DNA of 64,000 nt from Diprion similis (taxonomy: Eukaryota; Arthropoda; Insecta; Hymenoptera; Diprionidae): the NCBI RefSeq assembly GCF_021155765.1, contig NC_060110.1, positions 8,121,501 through 8,185,500 on the forward strand, written 5' to 3'. Below, in pieces: positions 51,201-62,361 of this stretch. Below the pieces are notes generated by a model. That model searched no databases. It was given only the letters and a program-made list of their open reading frames with translations, and was not told the DNA's origin. Both the position numbers and the translations under genes were made by a program. The first letter of the stretch is position 1, and the number at the start of each line of letters is the position of its first letter.

Positions 51201-53549
51201 TCTTCTTCGAATTACGTGCGATCTCCACCGGCTACATACCGCTATCTTCAAAATTCGAATATCACCAACCTATGAGCAAACAACCCTTAAACGTACTCAT
51301 TTCAACTTTTCGAGGTACAATAAATTAGGACAATTCGGGCCTCTGAATCACCCATGAATACACGTTTCACCGAGGAATGGTCACCGAATGGTCATTCACT
51401 ACCTATACTTGACCGTTTCTACCAAATTTCTATATTTTTCAAAATAACAGCTGAATCAATGCGATTGGACATTGGCTAGGGACAGGAAAATCCGTAGTTA
51501 CAGATCTATTCGTTAGGATACGGTTAATAAGATAACGACGTACTGTACACCGATAATATAATCTCAGTGACTAAACAGGAGACCATGAGTAAGCGCCGGG
51601 TATCATGGCCATAAAAAACGTTTAACGAAAGCTGCACCGCCAGAATAATGTGCCGAACATAAAGCTCTACGGAAACGTTGGATGCGATAAAACAAAATCG
51701 TTTCGCCAGCACGCCATACACTTTTCAGGGTATAATAATTTGCTTTGTTACAGAAGATACTTTCCAAATTGAAACAGTATTTTAAGACAATTTGCTACCT
51801 ACTCGTAGTCTTTGAGCGTGGAAAAATATTCTATACTTTCAAAAAACGGTTATTTGCTCAAGCGATACACTTACGGAGATACGAGCTATTCAAAAATATT
51901 TTTCCAAGCTGATTTCAAGCTTTTTCGACGAAGGTTGGTCCATTTTGTAGCAGTTTACTAAATTACCTTATCCAGCCACACGTAAATTATACGTACGAAC
52001 AATATACACGCATCGTGAGAAAATTGATTGCCTTGGGTTGAAGTAACCGCTATTTTACTCACACGATAACTTTGGATCGAGCGGTATAATGCAGAAGGGA
52101 ATAAAGAGAGCGGAAGCTGAAGCTTGAGCACGTTTCACCGTTGGTCCCTCTTTTACGAGATTATGTTTTGTAGCTAACGGGGCACGCTTACGGTTCTCGC
52201 CATGAGTTTTATTTAGTTTCAGATTCTTGGCAGGGAACCACCCAGTGCTAATGGTGGCAAAGATCACCTTCTCGCCTGTACCTCTTGCCCATCGCAGCTT
52301 CCCCTAATTTAATCTACGCGGGACCAGGTCTTTGCAAAATTAAGGGTGTATCTCACACAACGCACCCAATGTATTGGTATCAGTAGAACAGTTCCCCGAG
52401 TTGGAATCTACACATGATCCCCATGCTCAAGAAAAGATCTACCAGCAAGTGAAATATATCTTGGGTACAGAAAGAGAAAAAATTGCCTTGCACAACTCAG
52501 TCGCGGCATGATTATTAACGGGGCTGGTGTATAATATATCTGGGATACTCGATCGTGCTTCAAGGATTTTTATTGCCACGCCAAAGCCTCGCATCAGAAG
52601 AAAATGGGACAAGGAAAGATCGCAAATATGTAGTTTATGTCAATGACTATTATACTGCTGCTCTCGAGAGCTGCCCGTGTCTCGGAGAAGAGCTTCGTAG
52701 GATAAAGGGGCTGTATATCTGGAGCCAATAAAGGTACTTTATAGAAAGAAGTAGGAGGCTTTGAAAAAAAAATGGAAACAAAAAATAGGTTGAGCCACTA
52801 GAGATCACAGTCTCCTTCACGCTCCCGGCTCTCTAGCGAGAATTGTGAAATTTCATATCGCGAATAACGTGGAATGGTGCGTTGGATATTACGTCTGGTA
52901 CCTGCTTCATTATTGAAATGAAATTCAGTGAAACTGCGTACTATCTATTCTTTCAAATGCCATATTGTCAGGTGTGTGTTCTCCGTTCAATCGGTTTGCA
53001 ATATAATTCATTCACATTGCAGGTCCTTAGCGTGGTAATGTCATATTAAATTATCATACTATCTTATAACGTCTTATAATCTCTTATCATCGTAACAAAA
53101 ATACTTTACCTCCAGGTATATCGCGAGCATTATGAACAAACGGGAAAGATCGATACACGTAAGAAAAGGCACACGAAGAAAGAAGTCCGTTACAGAGAGC
53201 TGAGAAAGAGAGAGAGAAAGAGATAAAAATGGAGAGTTTTATCTCGTTTCGGTACGTCACTGTATAAGCTGCATAGTGAGATTGGATAGCATGTATCATG
53301 GAGTCAAAGTGTCAAATTTCACGTAGAGATTGAAGGTTCTGTTCAGCTCGTCAAAAGATCGATTCTATCGTGATATTTCTCGGCTCGTTCTGCTATACGA
53401 GCCAAACTATTGGTACTGAAAGAAACTTTTTTTTCCTTCCGTTTTTTGGTGGCAATCAACGTCACACGAGCCTGCTATTCAGGGCCGCATTCTGGCAGGT
53501 GGTAAAAACAAAACGATAAATTAACAGATTCGGAATTTAATCCGAGTTA
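51201..53549. other. Gene desert segment
   Basis: No gene is visible. The interval 51,770-51,960 has the repetitive, low-information look of an old dispersed repeat (for example GGAGATACGAGCTATTC), with undefined ends. Everything else is AT-rich with only short chance frames. Confidence 0.55.
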
Positions 53550-53800
53550 CAAATGAAGTGTCCGTCAAGCCGGAGTACCGAGTGCAAGAGATGCGGCTTT
53601 ACCTGTCTGGCTGGGCTGTCCAATGCTACGCTTGGACATCTGGGAGAGTTGGCTCTCCACCCGGACGTAGCGGGTGTGCAGGGTATTGGTTTGTGTCCAC
53701 TGGACCAGAAGGGCTACAGAATTGCCCCGCTCCTCGCTGCGAGATGGAATCGGGTTGTTAGGATGGATTACTATACGTACGGTACGTACATATAATACAG
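53550..53800. other. GC-rich hairpin-bearing island, possible exon or structured RNA
   Basis: About 210 bp (53,553-53,761) stand out as GC-rich and are open in several frames on both strands, so no single coding frame is chosen. Two perfect hairpins lie side by side: TGTCCA/TGGACA at 53,617-53,638 (10-nt loop) and GGAGAG/CTCTCC at 53,643-53,658 (loop TTGG). A third inverted pair, GTCCA-C-TGGAC, is at 53,695-53,705. One plus frame contains WAVQCYAWTSG, faintly like the second cysteine region of an Ig domain, but it cannot be continued convincingly. A good donor-like ACG|GTACGT lies at about 53,780. No pol III terminator follows. I cannot assign a function. Confidence 0.35.
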
Positions 53801-56051
53801 ACACCGTGGCAAATATTGGACACATAACTCTATAAATATGTGAATATAATCCTAATCTCAATCATGGAGTATTACAACACTGTTTATCTGTTTATCCTGG
53901 TCACGCGATGTGTAGTATATTCGCAATCAACAAGATAATTATGTCTATTACATGAATGATTGTTGGAATAGTTGATACCAATTGCCGTCATTCTATTGAA
54001 CTTGCATTTTTTCTTTCTTCCAGCACGTGAAAAATACTCCAAATTATAAAATCGATGGCTAGTTTTCGAACAAGCATGCACATGACAACTACGTCAACTA
54101 CGATCGCATGTCTGTACCCAGTTCACATAATTAGTGAGCTTCTAATTTTCAAAGCTCTGACGATTCTTCCAGGTGTATATAATTATATGTAATAAAAAAA
54201 TACAAAAAAAAAAAAGAAAAAGAACAACGAACAATACAGGATGTCCTGAACAACTGCAGGGACTGACGTTTCATAGTCACGTGCACATTGTGTCCTGGTG
54301 TACGATGCATCCCCCAATTATCGTTGGGGGTGTCAGAATATCGGTACAATCTTTTGAGGGTGCTTATTAGACGATGTGAAACTGTGGCATGGCAGAGTTT
54401 CCCCAGCTACGGAAGGTTAATGGGGCACCTAATATGCAGCTGCAGGTTAATTATATTCCAGCTTGCAAGCCCTGTCTGTATAGTGCTTGCACTTGTCCAG
54501 TCGTTCTGCATTTCTTGTTCTCGACGCACAATTCGTTCCTCTTCGAGAACAGACTCCAGAATAAGACTTGAAAGTTGTTTTGTGAATTTTTTCTCGTCTC
54601 GTCCCGTGAAACTGGTTTGTCGGCGAGTTTTCAATTAATGAAAATTCATTTTTTTAACTGCCAGAACGGATCTTAAATCATTTATCGAGTTGTGCGCAGA
54701 AGAAGCGTCAGTATTTCCTCATTTTTCTTCAAAAGCTTTGCTCATAATTCTCATATTATATCAGGGAAAAATGGGTATACGTTGACGAAATAAAGCTTTT
54801 GACATTTTTTTACTAAATTCAAAGGAAAATTGAAAATATTATACGTGTGTTGGCAACACTTTGGGATGTTAAGTATTTACTTTTATTGATAAGAAACGAT
54901 TCAATTTACTTGTACCAATAATGAGCACAAGAGATATTTGAGATAAAGCAGATTGCTCGCTTATAGTTATCGGATTCTTCAGCCGACCGATTTTTTGAAT
55001 AATGCAAAATTCAACAGCCTGTTAACGACTGAAGCTCCGCTGTGCCACTGCTAAAATGTTTAAAACTTTTTCAAAGTATACGGAAACTTTTTGAAGTAGC
55101 GCGGTATTGATAGATTGAAAACACTTTTAAAAGTCATTTTATGTTTTTTTAGGCTGAGTGTGGAGAAGAACTCTGGCCGTGAATCAGCAAACTAATAGTA
55201 AATTCACGAAGACGTTTTTGCTAAGATAAATTGTCAAAATTGAATTTTCACGAGATTTATCCCCAAATTTTTTTGTACCTATTTAATTTCTTACAAAAAC
55301 CATACGATGATCCTTCGACGGCGTAAAATTTGAGAGCATATCGTAATAAATCGGAAGAACTGCTGTTTCGAACAAATCCTTATGATTTCACCTCGATCAG
55401 ATAATGAATTAAAAAACAAAATCTGCATGTCAAATTAAAAAAAGAACGTACACTTATAATTTTATAGAGCAAAATGTTTTATTTCATTGTATTTTATTTC
55501 ATCGTATTGAAAAGATTTGCATGAGAGAATTCAGAGGAATGGAGAATGAGGAGTTTGGAGAAATATAATTTCAGATTGTTCAATCGCTTAGATTTACCAT
55601 CAAAAACATGTTACTTTATTTGTCTCGTTTGTTGTCGTATAACTCTGCGTAGAGGAGCATTAAATCCTGATCAGTGTTGCATGCCGAAAAAATTAAAAAG
55701 TTTTGTTTTTAAAATATCTCGGTTCTAACTAATAATTCATCATTGAATATATACTATTATAATCACACCATGAAAATTGTTGTATTTTGCTACTGTGTCG
55801 GTGGCAAGTCAAATATCTCGAAAACGAAAAAGTAGGCCTCTCTTCAACTTGGCAATACCTAGGCCTCCGCAAAAAACATCTATCAGCAAAAGTATTTCGT
55901 CGACATACTTCTTTTTCCCTATTTGACGAGGATTCAATTTCTATTGGATCATTCTTTTCGTATTTTCCGAAGGTTAACCACTACCTGTTCACAGGGAAGG
56001 AGTGACGAACACGGATCAGAGAAATATATTGGACAAAAACTACCAGTGGCC
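53801..56051. other. Non-coding DNA upstream of the ionotropic receptor
   Basis: No additional gene or receptor fragment was found between the 53.6-kb island and the receptor start. Short open frames at 54,288-54,638 overlap frames on the other strand and lack motifs. The last 130 bp before the receptor ATG happen to be open in its frame; a CTGTTCACAG|GG acceptor-like site at about 55,993 may mark the start of a 5' untranslated exon. No clear TATA box was identified. Confidence 0.5.
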
Positions 56052-58025
56052 ATGAATTTAATTCGAGGAATGGTACTCTTTTCTCTGGCAATCGTTGTCC
56101 AATGGAACTTGGGTTACTGCCGTCAATATCAGCTGAAATCAATTGGAAATGTAAAAATGAAACTCGAAAGCTTAAAGGAACACAAGTCCGTATGGGATTT
56201 GCTGTCAAGTATTTTCCAATACGAAGGATTCATCACCGTGACGATCGATCGTTTCACCGAAGAACCCGTAGAATGGTATGATCCTTTCATCCGATCATTA
56301 CAGATAAAGATAGGCCTTCCTGTTACTGTGATTCAGAATGTTCAAAGCCCCAAACAGATGCCGTTCATTCCTGGATTGGAAGTCAGCCAGGGTAACTGTA
56401 ATACGTCATACATTTTAATAGTCAATGGTAGCAGTGCAAGATTAAACTCTGTTTTTTACCGCCCGGATCAAGTTCACCCCATTCCGTGGAATCCCAGATC
56501 ACATTTCGTAATAATTACACATCTCGACGGTTTGATGGAAATCCATCAAATCTGTAAAATAATGTGGCGTGTTTACGGGACTGAAAAAATTATTATAATT
56601 GACACGGAACTGGAAAACGTCACGGTATGCAATACTCTGACGGAAGAGGTCAAAGTTTACCATAATTCAGACACCGAACAAATATTGCATCAGTTTTATT
56701 CGAAAGGCTGTGGCCTAGATGGATATACGATAAAAGTGGCAATGTTTCATTGTCCACCAACGGCCACCGCAATACCCAACACAACACGGTTTGAAGGTGT
56801 TGATCAACTGGTGTTGGACACCATAGGGCAGTACACGAATTCCACAATTAAAATACGCGAGCCAAATTCTAGACAACATTTTGGGACTGTAGAGAAAAAA
56901 GGTTTCCTACAAACCCTGGAAGAAGTAGCCAAGCGAGAGGTTGACATAGCTGCGAATATGAGGTTCATTATGCCCTATGACGGTTATAATACGTCTGCAT
57001 TCGAATTCACGTCTCCCGTTTTAGTCGACCAAATAGAGTTTTTAGTACCAAAAGCGAAGAAAGTGCCAATATGGTTGAGTATGTACCGAATCTTTGATTA
57101 TAGAGTTTGGATTCCGACATCATGTCTAATTGTAATATCAATTATTCTCTGGCTTTCTATATTAAAATTTCGACATAACGAACATCTCTGCGGACAAGTT
57201 GGCTGGGTGACGATCAACATCTTGTTTCTGATGACCGGACACCCCATCTCTCGCCCAATAATTCCTTTGTCTGAACGATTATTAGTCCTGTGTGGATTAC
57301 TCTTCGCAATAATCGCGGTGACTGCTTTCACGAGTCATTTGTTTGAAGCATATTCCCAAGTCACCTACTGGCCAGAGATCAAAAGCTTAAAGGAATTGAA
57401 CGAATCCGGCCTAACCATAGTCGAAGGTTCTTGGGGAGCCGTAAGAGCTCTGGGAGAGACGGATAATCCGATATTGAAGGATTTGTTTAAAAAAATAGAC
57501 CGTACCAAGGACGAGACAACTGCTTATGACTTGAATCACGGGGTTTTGGATCACGCAATTCTTGCCCGCGAAAGTCGAGGAAGATACGAATCAACTAATC
57601 TTTTCCTCAACAACAACGGCACCGAGTTAACTTACACTATTCAAATGTCTCTGCACGGTACATTTTCAATGGCGTACATCGTTCCCCGCGGTTGGATTTT
57701 TTTGAAGCAATTTAATGCTTACATTGATAGGCTTTTGGAAGCTGGATTAATTCAAAAATGGTACGAGAACAGCCTATCAAACTTCACCAGGAAAGTGAAA
57801 TACATAAAATTAAAATCGTCCTCAGATCTCCCACGAGCTTTTGTTTTGTCTGATTTGAAATTGTCGTGGTACATACTAACGACAGGTCTCATAATTAGCT
57901 GTATCACATTCCTTTTAGAACTAGTTTGGCAATTTCAATGTCGCAGAAAACTTTTAGGTAAATGCAATAGACTTTTCTTCAAATGTATGAGAAACATCCG
58001 TATGCGACATCAGAATTCTAAGTGA
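56052..58025 (+). CDS. Ionotropic receptor (IR family), intronless, 657 aa
   Basis: This is a variant ionotropic-glutamate-receptor-like chemosensory channel of the insect IR family. Such proteins sit in the dendritic membrane of sensory neurons and usually work with a co-receptor such as IR25a, IR8a or IR76b (family knowledge). The ATG at 56,052 is preferred because it yields a signal peptide (MNLIRGMVLFSLAIVV, residues 1-22). An N-terminal/ligand-binding region with several N-glycosylation sequons follows. TM1 is at about 352-372 (WIPTSCLIVISIILW), the pore segment at about 382-397, TM2 at about 409-431 (LLVLCGLLFAIIAVTAF), the S2 half to about 600, TM3 at about 604-628, and a short basic tail ends the protein. 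The length fits the family. Poly(A) signals lie at 58,272 and 58,352. The whole frame is in one exon. The exact IR subfamily cannot be set by eye; the lack of introns suggests a divergent lineage rather than a conserved co-receptor. Confidence 0.92.
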   Translation: MNLIRGMVLFSLAIVVQWNLGYCRQYQLKSIGNVKMKLESLKEHKSVWDLLSSIFQYEGFITVTIDRFTEEPVEWYDPFIRSLQIKIGLPVTVIQNVQSPKQMPFIPGLEVSQGNCNTSYILIVNGSSARLNSVFYRPDQVHPIPWNPRSHFVIITHLDGLMEIHQICKIMWRVYGTEKIIIIDTELENVTVCNTLTEEVKVYHNSDTEQILHQFYSKGCGLDGYTIKVAMFHCPPTATAIPNTTRFEGVDQLVLDTIGQYTNSTIKIREPNSRQHFGTVEKKGFLQTLEEVAKREVDIAANMRFIMPYDGYNTSAFEFTSPVLVDQIEFLVPKAKKVPIWLSMYRIFDYRVWIPTSCLIVISIILWLSILKFRHNEHLCGQVGWVTINILFLMTGHPISRPIIPLSERLLVLCGLLFAIIAVTAFTSHLFEAYSQVTYWPEIKSLKELNESGLTIVEGSWGAVRALGETDNPILKDLFKKIDRTKDETTAYDLNHGVLDHAILARESRGRYESTNLFLNNNGTELTYTIQMSLHGTFSMAYIVPRGWIFLKQFNAYIDRLLEAGLIQKWYENSLSNFTRKVKYIKLKSSSDLPRAFVLSDLKLSWYILTTGLIISCITFLLELVWQFQCRRKLLGKCNRLFFKCMRNIRMRHQNSK

Positions 58026-58726
58026 TTCGCGCTTCAGAAGACTTTGAAATCGCACACATTGGTTACAAATCTTCACACAGATAGCGTTACTTACCAGCGT
58101 GCTTCGATACAATGGTTTAAATTTGCTTACCTACTGCTAGAATTATTTTACCGTCTGCAACTCACAATTTTTCATAGTAGATTGTTAACCAATAACATTA
58201 AAAGAAAAATTTCTTAATATAAATCTCTTAGCGGTACAGCATCATATAACAGATCTTATTACTGCAGTAATAATAAATTCCATTTTAGATGTTACTTACT
58301 AAACAACATGTAAAATATTTCACGAATGAATCATCAATATATATTAGTTATAATAAAATAATAAATAAAAAATGTTTATTCAATAACTAACGTATAAAAT
58401 GGAACTACATATTCAAGAAAAGCGCGCTGTTGAATTCACTGCAAAAGTGGTGTTCTACTTTGCCGACTGATACTGGTACATGTGTCCTCACTACACTAGA
58501 CTACACTACACTGTAATTCTTGTTGTGGCTGTCACTGGCACGTGAATTGACAATTGTATGAAAACATAATTTTACGAACTTTGAAACCCGCAAATGAAAA
58601 AATATTTCGTCGATAGATTATAATAACCTTCACATTCCGAAGAAATGGTCGAATACTTAAAGATCGAGTAGTGCAAACGAATCTTTATGGATTTATCATT
58701 TAAAATCAAGTTCATTAGAATTGAGC
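58026..58726. other. Intergenic: receptor 3' end and glycosylase 5' region
   Basis: AATAAA signals at 58,272-58,277, 58,352-58,357 and 58,364-58,369 can end the receptor transcript. The remaining 350 bp before the glycosylase ATG must hold its promoter and leader. I see no clear core-promoter motif. A minus-strand frame at 58,572-58,844 is considered chance. Confidence 0.6.
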
Positions 58727-60019
58727 ATGTCTTCTTCCTTGCGTCTGAATAATCTGAGGAAAAAACCGCTGTCAGCAGTGCCTCAGAAGCCGAAAAAAAA
58801 ATTGGATAGATTTGACGGACTGTCAGAGGAAGATTTACAGTCATGCAAGCTTCCGGATATTCTTAAGGAGAATTTAGATATGGTATTCGTTGGGATCAAT
58901 CCAAGCTTGACGGCTGCATATCGCGGACGTTATTATGCTGGTCCAGGAAATCATTTCTACAAGTTATTACATGCGTCTGGTCTAACACCACAACTCCTTA
59001 GTCATGACGAAGACTCAAAGCTGCTCGAATATGGAATAGGCTTAACAAATATCGTGGAAAGGCCGTCAAGATCATCTTCAGATCTGAAGAAATCCGAGAT
59101 CAAAGAGGGTGCGAAGAAAGTCGAGGAGAAGCTCATTTTATTTCAGCCAAAAATTGCTATTTTTAATGGTAAAGGTATCTACGAGGTATTTTCTAACAAA
59201 ACTGGCAAATCCGATTTTAGCTTCGGCCTTCAGCCCGTCGGAATAGGCAACACTGCAATATGGGTCGTTCCTTCGAGTAGTGCTCGTTGTGCGCATTTTC
59301 CAAGGATGGTCGACAAGCTGCACTTCTATTCGGGATTAAAAAAGTACCTGTTTTACGTCAATGGTAAAATATCCGATATTGATATAAGAGAATTTTCCTT
59401 TCAAGGCAAATGTAAGATATTTGATCCGACGACGTCTAAGATGTGGCGGAGAAAAGAGGTGTCTGCTTTTATGCACGGTGGAAGGGTGGCCAATAAAGAA
59501 ACCCTCTTGAATACCTCGGAAGCAAGTTTGTCGGATATGAATAGTCCTGAGTGTACTGCGAAAAGGATGAGGATTGGAGGAGACAATAAGAAGATGATGG
59601 AATATGAGAATCTCTGTGTCGATGATGCCGATAAAAGTACAAAAATTTCGAATATCCACGACAAGTTGACAGATTTAGATAGAAAACATATTTCATTTCA
59701 AGGAGAGGAATTATACAAGGATAATGGTGATGAGAATGAAAGAAATTTTATGAGTTTATCTACGCCGGCAAAAACAATGGAAGAGAAACAAAAAGTGGAC
59801 TTCGTTGATTTGATAAAACAACGCCTTTCTCAAAGGGAGAATAGTCAGCAAGACAATTCTACCGTTGAAGTTGTAGAAGAAATATCAGAAATTTTTCATT
59901 CTATAGAACCAAAGACACGTGTTAAAAAACTGAGATACTCTATGTTGAAGAAGAATCGATCTAATAGTTCGCTAAGTAGTGATAAAAGTTGGGTAAATGA
60001 TACGCAGTCGGAAACTTGA
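58727..60019 (+). CDS. TDG: Thymine DNA glycosylase (G/T- and G/U-mismatch specific), 430 aa
   Basis: The enzyme removes T or U (and in vertebrates 5-formyl- and 5-carboxylcytosine) opposite G in nuclear DNA, starting base excision repair. Residues of about 50-210 form the MUG/TDG core of the uracil-DNA-glycosylase superfamily. Its GINPS motif (about 56-60) contains the position equivalent to catalytic Asn140 of human TDG, followed by YAGPGNHF, IGLTNIVERP, and PSSSARCA (182-189) carrying the Arg equivalent to the DNA-wedge Arg275. The ATG at 58,727 opens MSSSLRL. The sequence before the core is short (about 50 aa) compared with human. The tail of about 220 residues is Lys/Ser/Glu-rich and probably disordered; VEVVEE near 380 could be a SUMO-interacting motif, as human TDG has one C-terminal to its core (inference). 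The gene is a single exon. The Drosophila homologue Thd1 is far larger. The family call is very secure. Confidence 0.95.
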   Translation: MSSSLRLNNLRKKPLSAVPQKPKKKLDRFDGLSEEDLQSCKLPDILKENLDMVFVGINPSLTAAYRGRYYAGPGNHFYKLLHASGLTPQLLSHDEDSKLLEYGIGLTNIVERPSRSSSDLKKSEIKEGAKKVEEKLILFQPKIAIFNGKGIYEVFSNKTGKSDFSFGLQPVGIGNTAIWVVPSSSARCAHFPRMVDKLHFYSGLKKYLFYVNGKISDIDIREFSFQGKCKIFDPTTSKMWRRKEVSAFMHGGRVANKETLLNTSEASLSDMNSPECTAKRMRIGGDNKKMMEYENLCVDDADKSTKISNIHDKLTDLDRKHISFQGEELYKDNGDENERNFMSLSTPAKTMEEKQKVDFVDLIKQRLSQRENSQQDNSTVEVVEEISEIFHSIEPKTRVKKLRYSMLKKNRSNSSLSSDKSWVNDTQSET

Positions 60020-60679
60020 AAGAAGAATTTGTTCTGTCGCTGTCATAATCTTCCAAAGTTTCTATTTTTCCTACTCATGTATAAAAAAAAAAAAGAAGTA
60101 CATAAGATCCTTGAATAACATCAATAATATTTTCTCCATCTGGCTAGTATGCATGGCATTGTTACAAAATTTCTATCACGACGTAGTGAGCAGTTTTAAC
60201 ATGATGCATCATATTTATTTTTGTACCATTTACATAAAGTTAATATAAACGTTATTATTGTCGAGCATATAAGTGTGAATTAACACTACCTTTGTCACAA
60301 TTCCCTTCCTCTCTATAAAGTTTTACGACATAGAATGTCAGATCACAAATATTAACAAACAGTGAACAAGATTTTGCTTCTAGCAACAAAAGGTTACAGA
60401 AAACCATGAAACCAATGTTTAATTCTGGAGCTTGAATAGGATTTAAATCTCCAGATTTACCAGACGGTGTTACTTTCATGTTGTTGGTAATTAATTGATG
60501 GTATTACGATTTTGCTGACTGAAGCTGTATCATATTTAAATAACGCGGTTTTTGGCGTGCGACATAGTAATGTTCGGGTTTGTCGTCTGCTATACGCGTT
60601 CATTTCGATCAGCTGCAGTGGTGATTTCATCGAATTTACATTGAATAAAGTAGGCTAGCTATCACATTCATGCAATAAA
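60020..60679. other. Intergenic between TDG and mRpL46
   Basis: This AT-rich spacer carries the TDG 3' end and the mRpL46 promoter. No perfect AATAAA lies soon after the TDG stop; the ones at 60,644-60,649 and 60,673-60,678 are within 40 bp of the mRpL46 ATG. TDG may therefore use a variant signal or end close to its neighbour's start. No gene is seen here. Confidence 0.55.
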
Positions 60680-62219
60680 ATGTTTAAAGGCCCGTTACAT
60701 TTGTGCACCAAATCAACTATCAGTTCCCTAAGCGGTAAGTGGTTTGTAATAAACTTTCCATTCATCTTCATGCGTTCTGTTATTAGCCAAAAAATTTTGA
60801 GGTTATGCCTTACAACTCAAATGTTTCAGTAATCATTTCATTGATTAATTAGAGTATAACTCGATGTTCGGCACATCATTTATATTAATTTTCATCGTGT
60901 GCAAAACATTTTTTAAATCGTTACTTCACAGAGCCATAATACTCGTATCTTTGTGCGAAATATTTTATGTACGCAAATATCTGATCGTGCTTTCATTTCA
61001 AACTTTTTCCATCATGTAGCTTTCATGCGACTTGAAGCTCGCCATGCGTCCACAACTAGCAAGACAATATCAGAGGGAAAAGAAAAATGGGATCTACTCA
61101 GCGCTGTGTGTGTCGAAAGACACCCGGTGATTTCCAGACCTTTGAATGATATGGAAACAAAGTTTCAACAATACCTTGATCAAGTGGAATTTGAGAATAG
61201 TATGAAATCTGATCACGAACTGAGGGATCAAAAAGATAAAGAAATTCAGAAAAGTCTCAAGACAGGCACCGAGGATATTGACACAGATGCAATAAAACAA
61301 ACTGCACAAGATTTTGAAGATGCTTCTTTAGATGAACTAAAGAAATTCCAATTTGGATCTAGGGTAACTGGTAATGTCAATTAAACATTACTGCCTACGT
61401 TTTTTTGTAATGCGTGCGTATAATATTTATTTTGCAACGAAGTGTTTGAGACAAATTATATAGATAATTTTTACTCACCATGTTTTGATTTTACCAACAG
61501 TGTTAGAATTGATACTGTCTCTAATTTACAGAGGCAGATAAGAAAAATGACTTGACATCATTGGATCGCAAGTTGGATAGAAATTTGGTATTGCTAGTAG
61601 AACAGCAAGTGGGTGAGAAGACTTTCTGGATTCCTCCACAAGGTCTTAGAAAAGACGGGGAGACGTTGCGACAAGTAAGTATTCTTGAATAATATTGATT
61701 AAAGAAGGAAACACTGAAGTGCTTCTTAGCTTTGTTTCATGGCTTATAAATCCCAGAAACTTAATAAATTCTACTCTTCTGACATACGTAACTGATTATG
61801 AAACCTGAAATATATTGTATATAAATCTGTAGCAAAGCGTACATTTTTAAAAAACCAGTATCATTGTCAATCAATGAAATTATTATTGGATGAAAGCTTA
61901 TACTTTTGATACCACTCACGAGCAGTTATTTTTGTTCTTTCAGACAGCAGAAAGAGTGCTGAAAGAAAGCTGTGGCGAAACCCTGAACGTCAAGTTTTAT
62001 GGAAACGCACCGTGTGGTTTTTACAAGTATAAATACCCTCAACCATTGAGACAAACAGGTGTGATAGGAGCAAAAATATTTTATTATCAAGCAAAATATT
62101 TGAAAGGTAGTTTAACATCCCAAGCTAAATACCAGTGGTTAGATCGTGAGGAACTGGAGAACACACTGCCAGTTCCTTTAAAGAAAAGTGTAACTCAATT
62201 TCTGATAGATGAAGACTGA
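60680..62219 (+). CDS. mRpL46: Mitochondrial large ribosomal subunit protein mL46, 4 exons, 274 aa
   Basis: mL46 is a structural protein of the mitochondrial 39S subunit with a NUDIX-like fold, needed for mitochondrial translation. Exons rebuilt from splice sites and frame: 60,680-60,734, 61,020-61,370, 61,532-61,674 and 61,944-62,219 (825 coding nt; introns 285, 161 and 269 bp, all GT-AG). Exon 1 opens [17 protein letters not shown] and, with the start of exon 2 ([11 protein letters not shown]), forms a basic presequence. Exon 2 holds [20 protein letters not shown] and a helical charged region. The exon 2/3 join restores [20 protein letters not shown], and exon 3 continues LDRNLVLL. Exon 4 holds [28 protein letters not shown] and GAKIFYYQA, all matching the vertebrate protein pattern. 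Total length is close to human (279 aa). Poly(A) signal AATAAA is at 62,356-62,361. The gene is convergent with Bud23. Confidence 0.95.
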
Positions 62220-62355
62220 GAACACTGATGCATAGGCTTTTAAAAAGAAATAATATAACTAAAGCACTGAAATTTGTGCAACTGATGTCCAACAATTTTG
62301 AAACTGAAAAAGTTTACACAATTAGCTTACAATAATCAAGATTCATACTCTGCTA

Positions 62356-62361
62356 AATAAA
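62356..62361 (+). terminator. Poly(A) signal of mRpL46
   Basis: AATAAA lies 137 bp after the mRpL46 stop codon, on the plus strand, and is the first perfect signal in its 3' region. Confidence 0.7.

Noticed and set aside
55787-56005. A 72-codon plus-strand frame just before the receptor
   Set aside because: It starts at a non-ATG codon, is in another frame and has no motif; it is probably 5' flanking sequence.
55923-56051. Upstream in-frame extension of the receptor from a TTG codon
   Set aside because: The ATG at 56,052 gives a proper signal peptide at once; the extension would bury it and contains an acceptor-like site, so it is probably leader sequence.
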